Source of the DNA: Pseudomonadota bacterium
GTDB lineage: Bacteria; Verrucomicrobiota; Verrucomicrobiia; Limisphaerales; SXTU01
Direction of reading: 5' to 3'
Assembly (NCBI GenBank): GCA_009924135.1
Contig: RFSE01000053.1
Location: 1-32,181 of the forward strand
DNA length: 32,181 bases
Below are positions 14,619 through 23,164 of this stretch, piece by piece. Under the pieces are notes generated by a model. That model searched no databases, had not been told where the DNA came from, and saw nothing but the letters and a program-made list of their open reading frames with translations. The position numbers and the translations under genes are program-made. How positions within the stretch are numbered: the first letter of the stretch is position 1; each line of letters begins with the position of its first letter.

Positions 14619-14676
14619 TACCAACTGCGGAATAGTTTGGTAAGAGGCGGCGAGTTGTAACTTGCGCGGTCGTTCG

Positions 14677-14755
14677 CCCTCCCCATGAACCGAAGCTAGT
14701 CAGAAAGGAGGGGAAGGAACTGAGTTGCAATTTTTCTGACCCCATTTTTCTGACA
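14677..14755 (+). repeat. Dispersed tcagaaa palindromic repeat, copy 3
   Basis: CCCTCCCCATGAACCGAAG, GTCAGAAAGG, GAGTTG-AATTTTTCTGA and CCCCATTTTTCTGAC occur in the same order and spacing as at 11165-11257. The final block also matches the complement of 1087-1108. Confidence 0.75.
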
Positions 14756-14842
14756 AACGCAGCTCTTAAACAGCCTGAAGTTGAGCGGCGGCGAAAGTCG
14801 TCAGCACACCATGGTGTAGGGGGCAAAGCGCGAACTTGCTGT

Positions 14843-14931
14843 CGGTGGGGCGCGGTGTCCTCACCGCGCCGCCGAGGTCTGGTGGCGTCCGGTGCTCAGC
14901 GGCGCGCTGGGGACAGACGCGCCCTACCAGT
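14843..14931. repeat. REPIN-like double-hairpin element, family C
   Basis: Two similar units face each other: GGCGCGGTG-TCCT-CACCGCGCC (14849-14870, perfect 9-bp stem) and GGCGCG...CGCGCC (14901-14923). The complement of the right unit with its flanks (TGGTAGGGCGCG ... GCGCGCCGCTGAG) resembles the left unit with its flanks (CGGTGGGGCGCG ... CGCGCCGCCGAG). Confidence 0.7.
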
Positions 14932-14954
14932 CCGGGTTCATGGGGAGAAATCGT

Positions 14955-15004
14955 TCATTGCTTCACAGCGGAAATTCCACCAGAGCATTCCAGTAACTGG
15001 TATC
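14955..15004 (-). repeat. Dispersed actggaa-gctctggt repeat, copy 2 (inverted)
   Basis: On the minus strand it reads GATACCAGTTACTGGAATGC, then GCTCTGGTGGAATTTCC and AAGCAATGA, matching 11108-11154 over its length with scattered differences. Confidence 0.65.
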
Positions 15005-15035
15005 AGATTTCCCGTTCGCCTTTGGCGGTGAGGTA

Positions 15036-15081
15036 CAAAATAAAACCCCTTCCGACCGGGGTTGGCCGGCGGGAAGGGGTT
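15036..15081 (-). terminator. Intrinsic terminator of the heme-binding protein gene
   Basis: On the minus strand AACCCCTTCC (complement of 15072-15081) pairs perfectly with GGAAGGGGTT (complement of 15044-15053), followed by TTATTTTGT. It lies just beyond the stop codon at 15101-15103, so it should end that transcript. Confidence 0.85.
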
Positions 15082-15100
15082 GGTGATTGCGAGAGGCGGT

Positions 15101-18100
15101 TTACTTGGCGAACGCCGCGCTGTTCTTGCGACCGGCGCTTTCGATGAAGGCGATCAGGTCCAGCACGTCATCCTTGCTGAGGGCGTCCACCAAGCCCTGG
15201 GGCATGGGTGAAATCTTCGAGAAGCTGCGCTTCGCCACGTCGGCCTTCTTGACGGTGATCTTGGTCTCGGGCTGGAGCTGGTTCGGGACGAGCACGAGCT
15301 GTTCGGGGGTCTCGTCCACGAGCCGACCGGTGAAGTCATCGCCGTTCTTGAGCACCACGGTGGTGTTCTGGAACTGCTCGGAGACGACCTTGCTGGGTTC
15401 GATGATGCTCTCCAGCACGTCGCGACGGCCGAAGCGCGAACTGACGGCTGTGAGATCAGGACCGACCCCGCCGCCTTCGTTGCCAAAGCGGTGGCACACG
15501 ATGCACTGGCCGTCCACGAAGGCCTGCCGGCCCTTCTCGAAGTTACGACGCTTGCTGGCCTTCTCGAGTTCCGGTTCCAGTTCCGCCATCGTCCACGCCT
15601 TCACGAAGGCGCGCGTCTGGGGCTTCGGGAAATCGCTGACCGTCTTGCGGCCAGCCGCGGCGCCGGTCGAGATGCTGGCCAGCAGCGGTCCGAGTTCGCC
15701 CTTCTCGGCGTCGGAGAGGTTGGCGGTCGCTTCCTTGAGGAAGTTTTTGTAGAAGTTGTTGAAGCTGGAGCCATCACCGTAAGGCCGGCCGGCTTCTTCA
15801 AACCACTTCACGGTATCGCCTTGGTGCTTATAGCCGGAGCGATCCTTGGTCCAGTAGGCGAAGTACTCGCGGCGCTGGTCCAAGGTCCAGTGCTTCGCGG
15901 TGCGCAGATGGAACATATAATGGATCATGTCCTCCTGCGTGGGCGCGGCGGCCATGAGCGTGAGCGTCTTGTCCACCACGTCCGGCGCGCCGAGGGCGAT
16001 GAGCACCTGCGAAATCTCGCGGTTCACGAGCTGGCTCTTGTTCGGATAGCTGGGGCTGAGCTTCTCGGTGGCGAGCTTCACCACGTCGGCGGAGGGCAGG
16101 CCGTTGCGGGCGATGCTCACCTGGATGACGCGGATCTTGTGGAGCTGCTGATTCTCGGGGAGCGTGGCGAGCGGCCATTTGCCGAGCGCCCGGAGGCATT
16201 CGTCCTGCGCGGACTTCCCGCCGAGGCGGGCAAGGGCAAGCAGGGCGGTCAGGCCGCCGTCGGTCGATTTCTCGGCGAGGGCGCGGGCCTGCCAGGTCTC
16301 GACCGGCTGGGCTTCCAACGCAATGCGGGCGGCGAAGCGGATGGAGCGGTCCGGGCTGTTCAGGTGCGGCCAGATGAAGTCGAGCGCCTTGGGGTCGGCC
16401 TTGCCGTGGTAGGCTTCGAGCTTGCGGCGCAGGGCGCGGGCTTCGGCGCCATCGGTGTTCGGGGTCCAGGCTGAAGCCGTGGATTCCTTGCCGGTGTAGG
16501 TGACACGGTAGAGGCCGGAAGCGGTGCCGCGTCCGCCAATGACAAAATACATCGCCCCGTCGTCACCGATGGTCATGTCGGTGAGGTTCAAGGCGGGCTT
16601 CGGCTCGCCGGGCTTCATCAGCCCAGCCGGAGCGACGAAGTTTTCCCAGGTGGCGGAGTAGCTCGCACCTTCGGGCTTGAGGTGGACGGCGATGAGGCGG
16701 CCATAGGTCCAATCCATGATGAACAACGCGCGTTGGTACTTCGCCGGGAACTTGGCCCCCTTGGCCGTGCCGACGCCGGTGGGGCAGCCCACGCCGATGT
16801 TCGGGCACGCGCCGAGGCTGTCCGCGTAGTAATCAGGCCACTTGCCGGTGCCGGAGCGCCAGCCGTATTCGCCGCCGGAGACGCAATGGTTCACGCGCGT
16901 GGGCCGGTACCAGGGCATGCCCCAGTCCCACTCCATGTCGGAATCGTAGGTAAACAGCTCTCCGTCCACGTTAAAGGCCATGTCGAACTCGTTGCGGAAG
17001 CCGCCGCAGAAAAACTCCCAGTTCTTGCCGTCCGGGCTGACACGGTAAATCTGTCCACCGGGGGCCAGGATGCCGGCAGCGTGACCGTTGCCGTCCCACT
17101 GGCGCGGAAGCACGTGGTCCTCGGTGTAGTTCTTGTGCGGCGAGACGGGGGCGACTTCGTCCACCAGCTTGGTGTGGTTGCCAGCCATGACGTAGATGTT
17201 GCCGTCCGGTCCGAGCGTGACGGCATGCGGGCCATGTTCGCCGCCTCCGGGGATTTTCTTGATCAGTTCGATCTTCTCCCACTTGTCGGAGCCGTCGTCC
17301 GTGATGCGGTAGAGGCCGGAATCGAACTTGGCAGAGTATTTGTTTACCACCACCCAGAGAGCGCCGTTGGCGAAAACCATGCCCTGCGCGTCATAGAGCG
17401 GCTTGGCGATCAATTCGCGCTTGGCCACCTTGCCATCGGCGCCAAGGGCCACCCGCACGAGGCCGCCCTCGGGATTGTTGGCGCGATACTGCGGGCTGAT
17501 GATGAGCCGGCCCTTGTTGTCCTTGCACATGTTGACCCAGGAACCTTCCTCAGGTTCGGCGTTGTGCAGCAGTTCGATTTTGAAGTCCGGCAAGGTGTAA
17601 AGCTGCTCGGCGGCGGCGGCGATGCGCTTGGATTCGCCCTTAGCATTGGCGGGCCGGGCTTTCGCCGAACCAGGCACGGCGGCGGCGAAGACGTCGCCAT
17701 AGGGTTTCATGCCGAGCTTGCCGAGTGATTTTGGGGTGCCCCACTTCGCGTCGTCGAAGGCGGCGGTATTCCAGTCCTTTTCTTCCTTGTCGGAGGCCTT
17801 CCAGGAAGTGTCGGTGAGGACTTGCTGCTTGCCCTTGTCCGTTTCGACCGTGAGTTGGGCGATGGCGGCGGCGGCGGATCTGTCCCCGTTCACGCCCCGG
17901 ATGGCCAGGACGTTGGCCCCGGCCTTGACCTTGGTGCTGACGTCGGTTTTGTGGGCGTTGGCCCACTCATGGGCTGTAAGGACGCGCTCGCCGTTGAGGA
18001 AAACATCCAAGCCATCATCCGCCGTGGCGAGCAGCTCGGCCTTCTTGGGCTGGCTCTCGACCGTGAAGGTCTTGCGGAAGTAGCGCACTTCTGCGGCGTT

Positions 18101-18196
18101 GGACTTGTTGAACCAGATCCATTCAGGCGTCTGGGCAGTGGCGGAGTGGACCGCCGCGAGGGCAAGCGCGGCGACGAAGAGGCGGATAGCTTTCAT
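15101..18196 (-). CDS. Secreted membrane-bound dehydrogenase / heme-binding protein (Pirellula-Verrucomicrobium type)
   Basis: A 1031-residue exported protein. The signal peptide is MKAIRLFVAALALAAVHSATAQ, which fixes the start at ATG 18196. Domains in order: a galactose-binding-like beta-sandwich (about 25-170, WIWFNKSNAAEVRYFRKTF, DDGLDVFLNGERV); a beta-propeller of the putative membrane-bound dehydrogenase type (about 200-600, with FRNEFDMAFNVDGELFTYDSD); a helical HEAT-like region (about 620-850); and a C-terminal cytochrome c domain with CIVCH at 898-902 and a likely distal Met near 998 (SPMPQGL). The last part matches the heme-binding domain I know as TIGR02603. It is typical of Planctomycetes and Verrucomicrobia and probably oxidises a sugar or alcohol in the periplasm; substrate unknown. 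Confidence 0.9.
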   Translation of the reverse strand: MKAIRLFVAALALAAVHSATAQTPEWIWFNKSNAAEVRYFRKTFTVESQPKKAELLATADDGLDVFLNGERVLTAHEWANAHKTDVSTKVKAGANVLAIRGVNGDRSAAAAIAQLTVETDKGKQQVLTDTSWKASDKEEKDWNTAAFDDAKWGTPKSLGKLGMKPYGDVFAAAVPGSAKARPANAKGESKRIAAAAEQLYTLPDFKIELLHNAEPEEGSWVNMCKDNKGRLIISPQYRANNPEGGLVRVALGADGKVAKRELIAKPLYDAQGMVFANGALWVVVNKYSAKFDSGLYRITDDGSDKWEKIELIKKIPGGGEHGPHAVTLGPDGNIYVMAGNHTKLVDEVAPVSPHKNYTEDHVLPRQWDGNGHAAGILAPGGQIYRVSPDGKNWEFFCGGFRNEFDMAFNVDGELFTYDSDMEWDWGMPWYRPTRVNHCVSGGEYGWRSGTGKWPDYYADSLGACPNIGVGCPTGVGTAKGAKFPAKYQRALFIMDWTYGRLIAVHLKPEGASYSATWENFVAPAGLMKPGEPKPALNLTDMTIGDDGAMYFVIGGRGTASGLYRVTYTGKESTASAWTPNTDGAEARALRRKLEAYHGKADPKALDFIWPHLNSPDRSIRFAARIALEAQPVETWQARALAEKSTDGGLTALLALARLGGKSAQDECLRALGKWPLATLPENQQLHKIRVIQVSIARNGLPSADVVKLATEKLSPSYPNKSQLVNREISQVLIALGAPDVVDKTLTLMAAAPTQEDMIHYMFHLRTAKHWTLDQRREYFAYWTKDRSGYKHQGDTVKWFEEAGRPYGDGSSFNNFYKNFLKEATANLSDAEKGELGPLLASISTGAAAGRKTVSDFPKPQTRAFVKAWTMAELEPELEKASKRRNFEKGRQAFVDGQCIVCHRFGNEGGGVGPDLTAVSSRFGRRDVLESIIEPSKVVSEQFQNTTVVLKNGDDFTGRLVDETPEQLVLVPNQLQPETKITVKKADVAKRSFSKISPMPQGLVDALSKDDVLDLIAFIESAGRKNSAAFAK

Positions 18197-18365
18197 GTGA
18201 GTAAAAATGCCCTGAACCGACGGCGGCGGGGAAGCGGAATTCAACGAAGTGAGCCGGCTGGCCGGACGGAACGGCGGGGCAACTGGCGGCGGCCCAAGGA
18301 GATGCCCGGCCTTGCGCTCAGATTGCGACTTGCCACTTTCGGGCCAAATGGTTAAAGGGACTGCG
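18197..18365. promoter_or_regulatory. Divergent intergenic region (heme protein / pilM)
   Basis: These 169 bases separate the minus-strand heme-binding protein from the + strand pilM operon, so promoters for both must lie here or within gene ends. I found no convincing paired -35/-10 boxes. AAAGGG at 18354-18359 is six bases before the pilM ATG and is one of the few plausible Shine-Dalgarno sequences in the window. Confidence 0.4.
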
Positions 18366-19439
18366 ATGCCGTTGCCGTTTTTCAGTGGCTTTGAGAAGAA
18401 GCGCGACCAGGTGATGGTCATTGACCTGGGTGCGAAGGTCACCAAGGCCGTGCATTTATCCAAGAAGGGCAGCGACGTGGTGCTGAACAGTTATGCCTTG
18501 GTGGATGCCCCGGTGTTCGACAAGGGACTGAACATCGAACCGTTGGCGAACCACATGAAGGCGGTCGCCCAACTGCTCAACTCCCGGCTTAAACTGGTGA
18601 GCTTGGCGCTCGGGGTGGACAGTTCGTTGCTGCGCCATGCCGACATGCCGATGGTCACGGCCCATGACATGAGGCAGATGCTCAAGTTCAGCAGCAAGAA
18701 CTACCTCCAGCAGGATCTTTCGGACTGTGTGTTTGATGTCCACATCATGCCCGGCCGCCAGGAAGCGCCCGCCAAGGGTGAAGCACCCAAGGTGACCAAT
18801 CCGAAGATGCGGGTGCTGGTGGGCGCGGCCAAGAAACAGATCATCGCGGACTTGCAGGAGTCGGCGGATCGTGCGGGCTTGGTGGCCGATCAAATCGTGC
18901 CCAGTTTCCTGGGACCGCCAAATGCCTTTGAAATGGCCCAGCCCGAAGTTTTTCAGAAGGAAGTCGTGGCTTTGGTGGATGTAGGCTACAAAAACACCAC
19001 GATCTGCATCCTTTATAACGGTGAATTAACCCTGAGCCGCGTGGTGGCCTTCGGCTCGGGCAAGATCACCCAGGGCATCTCCGAGGCGCTGGGGATGAGC
19101 CTGGAGGAGGCGGAAGGGGCCAAGATTACGATGCCGCCGGAGGTGGAATCGGTGGTGCAGGCGCTGCTTTCGCCGCTGGGCCGCGAACTCCGGGCCTCGA
19201 TTGATTTCCATGACCACCAGCGGGACCGGGCGGTGAGCCAGGTGTTTTTTTCCGGCGGTGCCTCCCGCAACGCCCAGATCGTGCAGTCACTACAGGTCGA
19301 ACTGATGGTGCCGTGCCAGACTTGGAACCCGACCAGTTTCATGACCATGAACCTGCCGCCGCAAATGCTGGGCGAGATTGAGTCGGTCGCACCCCAGTTA
19401 ACCGTGGCGGTGGGGGCCGGATTGGCCGCTTTTTCCTGA
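18366..19439 (+). CDS. pilM: PilM-like type IV pilus assembly ATPase-fold protein
   Basis: A 357-residue cytoplasmic actin-like protein. The phosphate-1 loop is VIDLGAKVTKAVHL (18-31), the phosphate-2 loop VALVDVGYKNTTICIL (about 199-214), and the adenosine motif FFSGGASRNAQIVQSL (about 292-308). In type IV pilus systems PilM binds the N-terminal tail of PilN inside the cell and connects the cytoplasmic motor to the envelope complex. The start at ATG 18366 is supported by a Shine-Dalgarno-like AAAGGG six bases upstream; ATG 18348 is in frame but lacks one. It is the first gene of an operon, with pilN six bases downstream. Confidence 0.88.
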   Translation: MPLPFFSGFEKKRDQVMVIDLGAKVTKAVHLSKKGSDVVLNSYALVDAPVFDKGLNIEPLANHMKAVAQLLNSRLKLVSLALGVDSSLLRHADMPMVTAHDMRQMLKFSSKNYLQQDLSDCVFDVHIMPGRQEAPAKGEAPKVTNPKMRVLVGAAKKQIIADLQESADRAGLVADQIVPSFLGPPNAFEMAQPEVFQKEVVALVDVGYKNTTICILYNGELTLSRVVAFGSGKITQGISEALGMSLEEAEGAKITMPPEVESVVQALLSPLGRELRASIDFHDHQRDRAVSQVFFSGGASRNAQIVQSLQVELMVPCQTWNPTSFMTMNLPPQMLGEIESVAPQLTVAVGAGLAAFS

Positions 19440-19445
19440 TCCGCC

Positions 19446-20114
19446 ATGCCCATTCGCATCAATCTACTGGCCGAGGAACAGTATCTAGCCGAAGTGCGGC
19501 GGCGGGATCCGGTCAAACGCGCCGCCTGGCTGGGCGGTTTCATGGTGTTTCTGGCGCTGTTGTGGTGGGGTTGGCTGCTGTTGCAGGAGCACGAGTCCAA
19601 ATCCGCGCTGGCCAGCAACGAAGCCTCCTTCCAACGAATCGAGAAGGCCGCCAAGGAAACCGCCGATCAAATGAAGAAGGCGGGCGACATCGAGCGGAAC
19701 ATTCACGGCCTCAACCGGATGGCCACCAACCGGGTGCTATGGTCGGCCTGCCTGAACGCCTTGCAGACCTGCACGGTGGAAAATATCCAGGTCACGCGGC
19801 TGCGGGTGGAGCAGAGCTACAACGTGCAGGCGGCGGTCCTCTCCAAGGAACGCGGCAAGAGCAAGCCCGCCAGCTCCACCGAACACATCGTGCTGGCCAT
19901 CTCCGCGCGGGATTACGGCCGGACGGAGGACGAGAACGCCAACAAGTTCAAGGACAAGCTCCTCGCGCACCCGTGGTTCAAGCAGTACCTCGCCAAGGAC
20001 AGCCCGATTACTTTCAAAGGCTTTTCCAATCCGACCCCGGACAAAGACGACCCGTCGAAGGTCTTTGTCACCTTCACCATGGAATGCGCCTTCACCGAAC
20101 AGACCCGCAACTGA
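19446..20114 (+). CDS. pilN: PilN-like inner-membrane assembly protein
   Basis: A 222-residue bitopic protein. The short cytoplasmic start MPIRINLLAEEQY carries the NLL motif by which PilN docks onto PilM. A transmembrane helix follows (about 26-46, LGGFMVFLALLWWGWLLL), then a coiled coil (about 50-90) and a ferredoxin-like periplasmic domain with NIQVTRLRV. It begins six bases after pilM and ends one base before pilO, so it is certainly co-transcribed. Length is somewhat above the usual 180-200 because of a C-terminal extension (FKDKLLAHPWFKQYL onward). Assignment rests on motif plus gene order. Confidence 0.85.
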   Translation: MPIRINLLAEEQYLAEVRRRDPVKRAAWLGGFMVFLALLWWGWLLLQEHESKSALASNEASFQRIEKAAKETADQMKKAGDIERNIHGLNRMATNRVLWSACLNALQTCTVENIQVTRLRVEQSYNVQAAVLSKERGKSKPASSTEHIVLAISARDYGRTEDENANKFKDKLLAHPWFKQYLAKDSPITFKGFSNPTPDKDDPSKVFVTFTMECAFTEQTRN

Positions 20115-20115
20115 C

Positions 20116-20736
20116 ATGATCTCCGAGATCAAAGCGCTCTCGAACGAGAAGAAGCAGCACCTGGTCGCCGTGGTGCTCGGCACCCTCGCGTCGCTGTCAG
20201 TGGTCTATTTTGTCCTGATTTCTCCGAGCCAGGATGCCCTCAAAAAACTGGGAACGCAGATTGCTGATGCGGAAAAGAAGTATTCCGAGGCGGACCGCCT
20301 TCGCAAGCGCGCGGATGCGGTACATGACGAGTTGGAAAAACTCAACGACCACCTTGCGGGCATCGAAGCCGGCATGGTGCCGGCAAGTGATCTGGTGCAG
20401 TGGATTCGCTCCACCGAAGTCAAGTTTCGCGCCCAGGCTCCCTACAAGGTTGAAATCCCCAACTTCCCGTTCCGGGGCCAGGGGGACATGGCGATGATAC
20501 CGGACTTTCCCTATAAAACCGCCGCCTATGCCTTTACTGGCAGCGCTTACTATCACGATCTGGGCCGGTATCTCGCGGACTGGGAGAATCAGTTTCCCTA
20601 CATGCGCGTGTTGAATCTGGATTTGTCGCCGGAGGATGCGGGCGGCAGCACCACGAGCGTGGCCAGTGATGACCGGGAGCGCCTTTCCTTCAGCTTCGAG
20701 GTGTCAGTGCTCATCAAACCGCCCAAGCGCAACTGA
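20116..20736 (+). CDS. pilO: PilO-like inner-membrane assembly protein
   Basis: A 206-residue bitopic protein with one transmembrane helix (about 15-35, HLVAVVLGTLASLSVVYFVL), a coiled coil (about 40-80, rich in Lys/Glu/Ala) and a periplasmic alpha/beta domain containing YHDLGRYLADWENQFPYMRV, the typical PilO region that pairs with PilN. ATG 20116 lies one base after the pilN stop, and pilP follows one base after its own stop, so the cluster is tightly coupled. PilN and PilO form a heterodimer that links the inner membrane to the secretin through PilP. Confidence 0.85.
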   Translation: MISEIKALSNEKKQHLVAVVLGTLASLSVVYFVLISPSQDALKKLGTQIADAEKKYSEADRLRKRADAVHDELEKLNDHLAGIEAGMVPASDLVQWIRSTEVKFRAQAPYKVEIPNFPFRGQGDMAMIPDFPYKTAAYAFTGSAYYHDLGRYLADWENQFPYMRVLNLDLSPEDAGGSTTSVASDDRERLSFSFEVSVLIKPPKRN

Positions 20737-20737
20737 T

Positions 20738-21424
20738 ATGAAGCCTGCCGCTCATTTCCCTCGTTTCGCCTGCCTCATGGCTTCCGTACTGATGCTGACT
20801 GGCGGGCTCGCGCTCGCGGCCGACAAGAAGGACGAAAAGAAGCCCGACGACAAAAGCAAACCGGCGGACCCCAAAAAAGCTCCGGATGCGAAGGCCACTG
20901 AGAAGGACGCCAAGCCCGCTACCAATGCCGTGCCCTTGGTCGTGGAGTTTCCCAAGTCAGTCTTCCTCACGGCCGTGGACGCCGGCAAGGATCCCTTCTT
21001 CCCCACCAGCAAACGGAGATTTCCGAAACCGCCCAAGGTCGACCCGCCGAAGGTTCCGGTCGTTCCGCCAACGGCTACCAATCCCGTGGTGGTTACGAAT
21101 CCGGTGGTGATCGCCAAAGGGCCGGACTCGGTTATTCCGACGCCACCGGTCGTTCCGCCCCCGCCACCTCCTCCGCCTCCGGTCCTGGAGGGCAGCGCGA
21201 ACCTTTCGCTCCGCGGCATTTCCGGCAGCAAGTCAGGGTTTCTGGTCACCATTCATAGCGGGGTGAAGGCCTACTTCTTCCGCAAGGGCGACGAGCAGCT
21301 CATCCGCCTGCCCAACGACAAACAGCTAAAACTTCGCTGCCTTGATATCAACGAGCGATCGGCCCGTTTTGGGGTCGATGGTGAAAAAGAACCCCGTGAA
21401 CTATTTTTGCGAGAAGGTTTGTAA
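20738..21424 (+). CDS. PilP-like periplasmic linker protein
   Basis: A 228-residue exported protein. It has a signal peptide (to about 27, ending GLALAA), then a Lys/Asp/Pro-rich disordered stretch, then AGKDPFFPTSKR (about 80-91), which resembles the RDPF region of PilP, then a run of nine prolines (about 140-150), and a small C-terminal beta domain (LSLRGISGSKSGFLVTIHSGVKAYF) that probably contacts the secretin. Sequence similarity to PilP is weak; the call relies mostly on position between pilO and the secretin gene, export signal and domain layout. GspC-like function is the alternative. Confidence 0.65.
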   Translation: MKPAAHFPRFACLMASVLMLTGGLALAADKKDEKKPDDKSKPADPKKAPDAKATEKDAKPATNAVPLVVEFPKSVFLTAVDAGKDPFFPTSKRRFPKPPKVDPPKVPVVPPTATNPVVVTNPVVIAKGPDSVIPTPPVVPPPPPPPPPVLEGSANLSLRGISGSKSGFLVTIHSGVKAYFFRKGDEQLIRLPNDKQLKLRCLDINERSARFGVDGEKEPRELFLREGL

Positions 21425-21464
21425 GACGGCTGGCGGCGGTGTCCGCTGGCCCAACGTTATGCGC

Positions 21465-23141
21465 ATGAAAACGACATTCGTCCTCCTGCTGGCGGCGGGG
21501 TTGCTCCCGTCCCTCCCGCTTGTGGCGCAGCCGACGCCACCGGCCGGGCCGCGCCCCGTGCAGCCCGTGATCAGCCCCGAGGCGAAGGCCAAGGCCGAGA
21601 AGGACGCCAAGGAAGCCGCGCGCACAGTGCAGGACAACGAGATCATCCTCGAACTCAAGTACGACGACATGGAATTGGTGGACTTGATCAAGTCCCTCGC
21701 CTTGCAGGCCGAGATCAACGTCCTGTTTGACCCGAAGCTCACCCAGGTCACCCGGTCGGCAGATGGCACGGTCATCCCGGCGGCGAAGGTGCCCGCCTTC
21801 CGCATGACCAACGTCACCGCCCGGCAGGCGTTGGAAGCCATTCTGGCCAACAATGATTTGCAAATGGTGCATGATCCCAAGACCAACACCTACCGCGTCG
21901 CGCCCAAGGCCAAGGATACGGTGGAGCCCATGACCATGCGCATGGTGCAGTTGAAATACACCAGCCCCACCAACATCGTCACCATTCTCACCGGCATCCT
22001 CTCCGCGCGGGCCAAGGTCATTCCTGACCCGCGCACGCAGGCGCTCATCATCTCCGCGACGGAGCGTGAGTGGGATTTCCTCAACGAAGTGCTGGAAAAG
22101 ATCGATACGCCGACGATGCAGGTGCTCATCGAAGCGCGCATCTTGGAAACCTCCCGCAGCCCGCAATCGCTCCGGGGTGTGGACTGGAGCGGCACGTTGC
22201 AAAACCAGTCGGTCGCGTTTGGCAACGGCAACGTCAGCGGCACGTACAACGTCAACAGCCCGGGGGCCGCTACGACGACTACCACCACCCTCCCCGGCGG
22301 GCGCACCATCACCACTCAGAATACAGCGGCTTCCAGTATTACTGAAAACCTCACCACCGCCGTCGGTGGCTTGGTGCCCGGATTCAACGTCAACACCGCC
22401 AACGGACTCAGTCCCGCCGTGGGCTTCCTGAACGCCGACGGCGTCAAAGCGGCGCTTTCCTTCCTCAACACGGACACGGAGACGGAAGTCATCTCCACGC
22501 CGCGTTCGGTGATGATGGACGGCCAGACGGCCCGTTTGGCGGTGACGCGGGCCTTCCCGATCTTCCAGGTCACGCCCGGTTCCGCCAACACCCCGGCGGC
22601 GGCCAGCGTCAGCTATACAAACCTCGGCACCATCCTCGAAGTCACTCCGCGGATCGCGGCCAACAGCAACATCTCGCTCAAGGTCACGCCGGAGGTTTCC
22701 AACATCGATTCAAAGGACACGCAGACAATCAACGGCCAGGTAAACCAGGCCAACGTTTATGCCATCCGTAAGATTGAAACACAGGTCATGATCCCTAGCG
22801 GCTTCACCCTGGTCATGGGCGGGCTCATCACGGATAACAATACCAAGAGCTACACCAAGGTGCCGTTTCTGGGAGACACCCCGGGCTTGGGCTGGCTCTT
22901 CCGCAAGGAATCCAAGAATCGCAACAAGTCCAACCTCCTGATCTTTGTCACGCCGACCCTCATACAGACGGATCATTTCCAGGCCCCCAACACCGACTTC
23001 CTCCAGGGCCAGACAGGGGCGACAGGAGCCGACTTCCTGCGCACGCGCCCCCCGCTCATGGAAGAAAAGCCCGAGTCCTTCCTGGACTCCGGCAAACCCA
23101 AAGAGTTTGGCAAGAAACCGGCCACGCCCGCAAATCCTTGA
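21465..23141 (+). CDS. pilQ: Secretin (PilQ/GspD family)
   Basis: A 558-residue outer-membrane channel protein. The signal peptide runs to about VAQ25; ATG 21465 is used, with ATG 21459 two codons earlier equally possible. N-domains follow: an STN/N0-like part (57-155, LVDLIKSLALQAEINVLFD and ARQALEAILANNDLQMV) and an N1/secretin-short domain (160-225, LKYTSPTNIVTILTGIL). After a Thr/Gly-rich insert comes the secretin barrel (about 325-515), with SVMMDGQTARLAVT and the signature VPFLGDTPGLGWLF near 465-479. It has no AMIN domains, so it is shorter than proteobacterial PilQ. It forms the outer-membrane gate of the pilMNO complex. Confidence 0.9.
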   Translation: MKTTFVLLLAAGLLPSLPLVAQPTPPAGPRPVQPVISPEAKAKAEKDAKEAARTVQDNEIILELKYDDMELVDLIKSLALQAEINVLFDPKLTQVTRSADGTVIPAAKVPAFRMTNVTARQALEAILANNDLQMVHDPKTNTYRVAPKAKDTVEPMTMRMVQLKYTSPTNIVTILTGILSARAKVIPDPRTQALIISATEREWDFLNEVLEKIDTPTMQVLIEARILETSRSPQSLRGVDWSGTLQNQSVAFGNGNVSGTYNVNSPGAATTTTTTLPGGRTITTQNTAASSITENLTTAVGGLVPGFNVNTANGLSPAVGFLNADGVKAALSFLNTDTETEVISTPRSVMMDGQTARLAVTRAFPIFQVTPGSANTPAAASVSYTNLGTILEVTPRIAANSNISLKVTPEVSNIDSKDTQTINGQVNQANVYAIRKIETQVMIPSGFTLVMGGLITDNNTKSYTKVPFLGDTPGLGWLFRKESKNRNKSNLLIFVTPTLIQTDHFQAPNTDFLQGQTGATGADFLRTRPPLMEEKPESFLDSGKPKEFGKKPATPANP

Positions 23142-23164
23142 TCCCCACCCAACAAGCCCTGCCC

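Noticed and set aside
15491..17728. Long + strand frames opposite the heme-binding protein
   Set aside because: The minus strand has the signal peptide, CxxCH and conserved order of domains; the + strand frames are shadows of high-GC coding DNA.
18197..18463. In-frame N-terminal extension of the heme-binding protein into pilM
   Set aside because: It would put about 90 residues before a clear signal peptide and overlap pilM antisense; the ATG at 18196 directly precedes the signal peptide.
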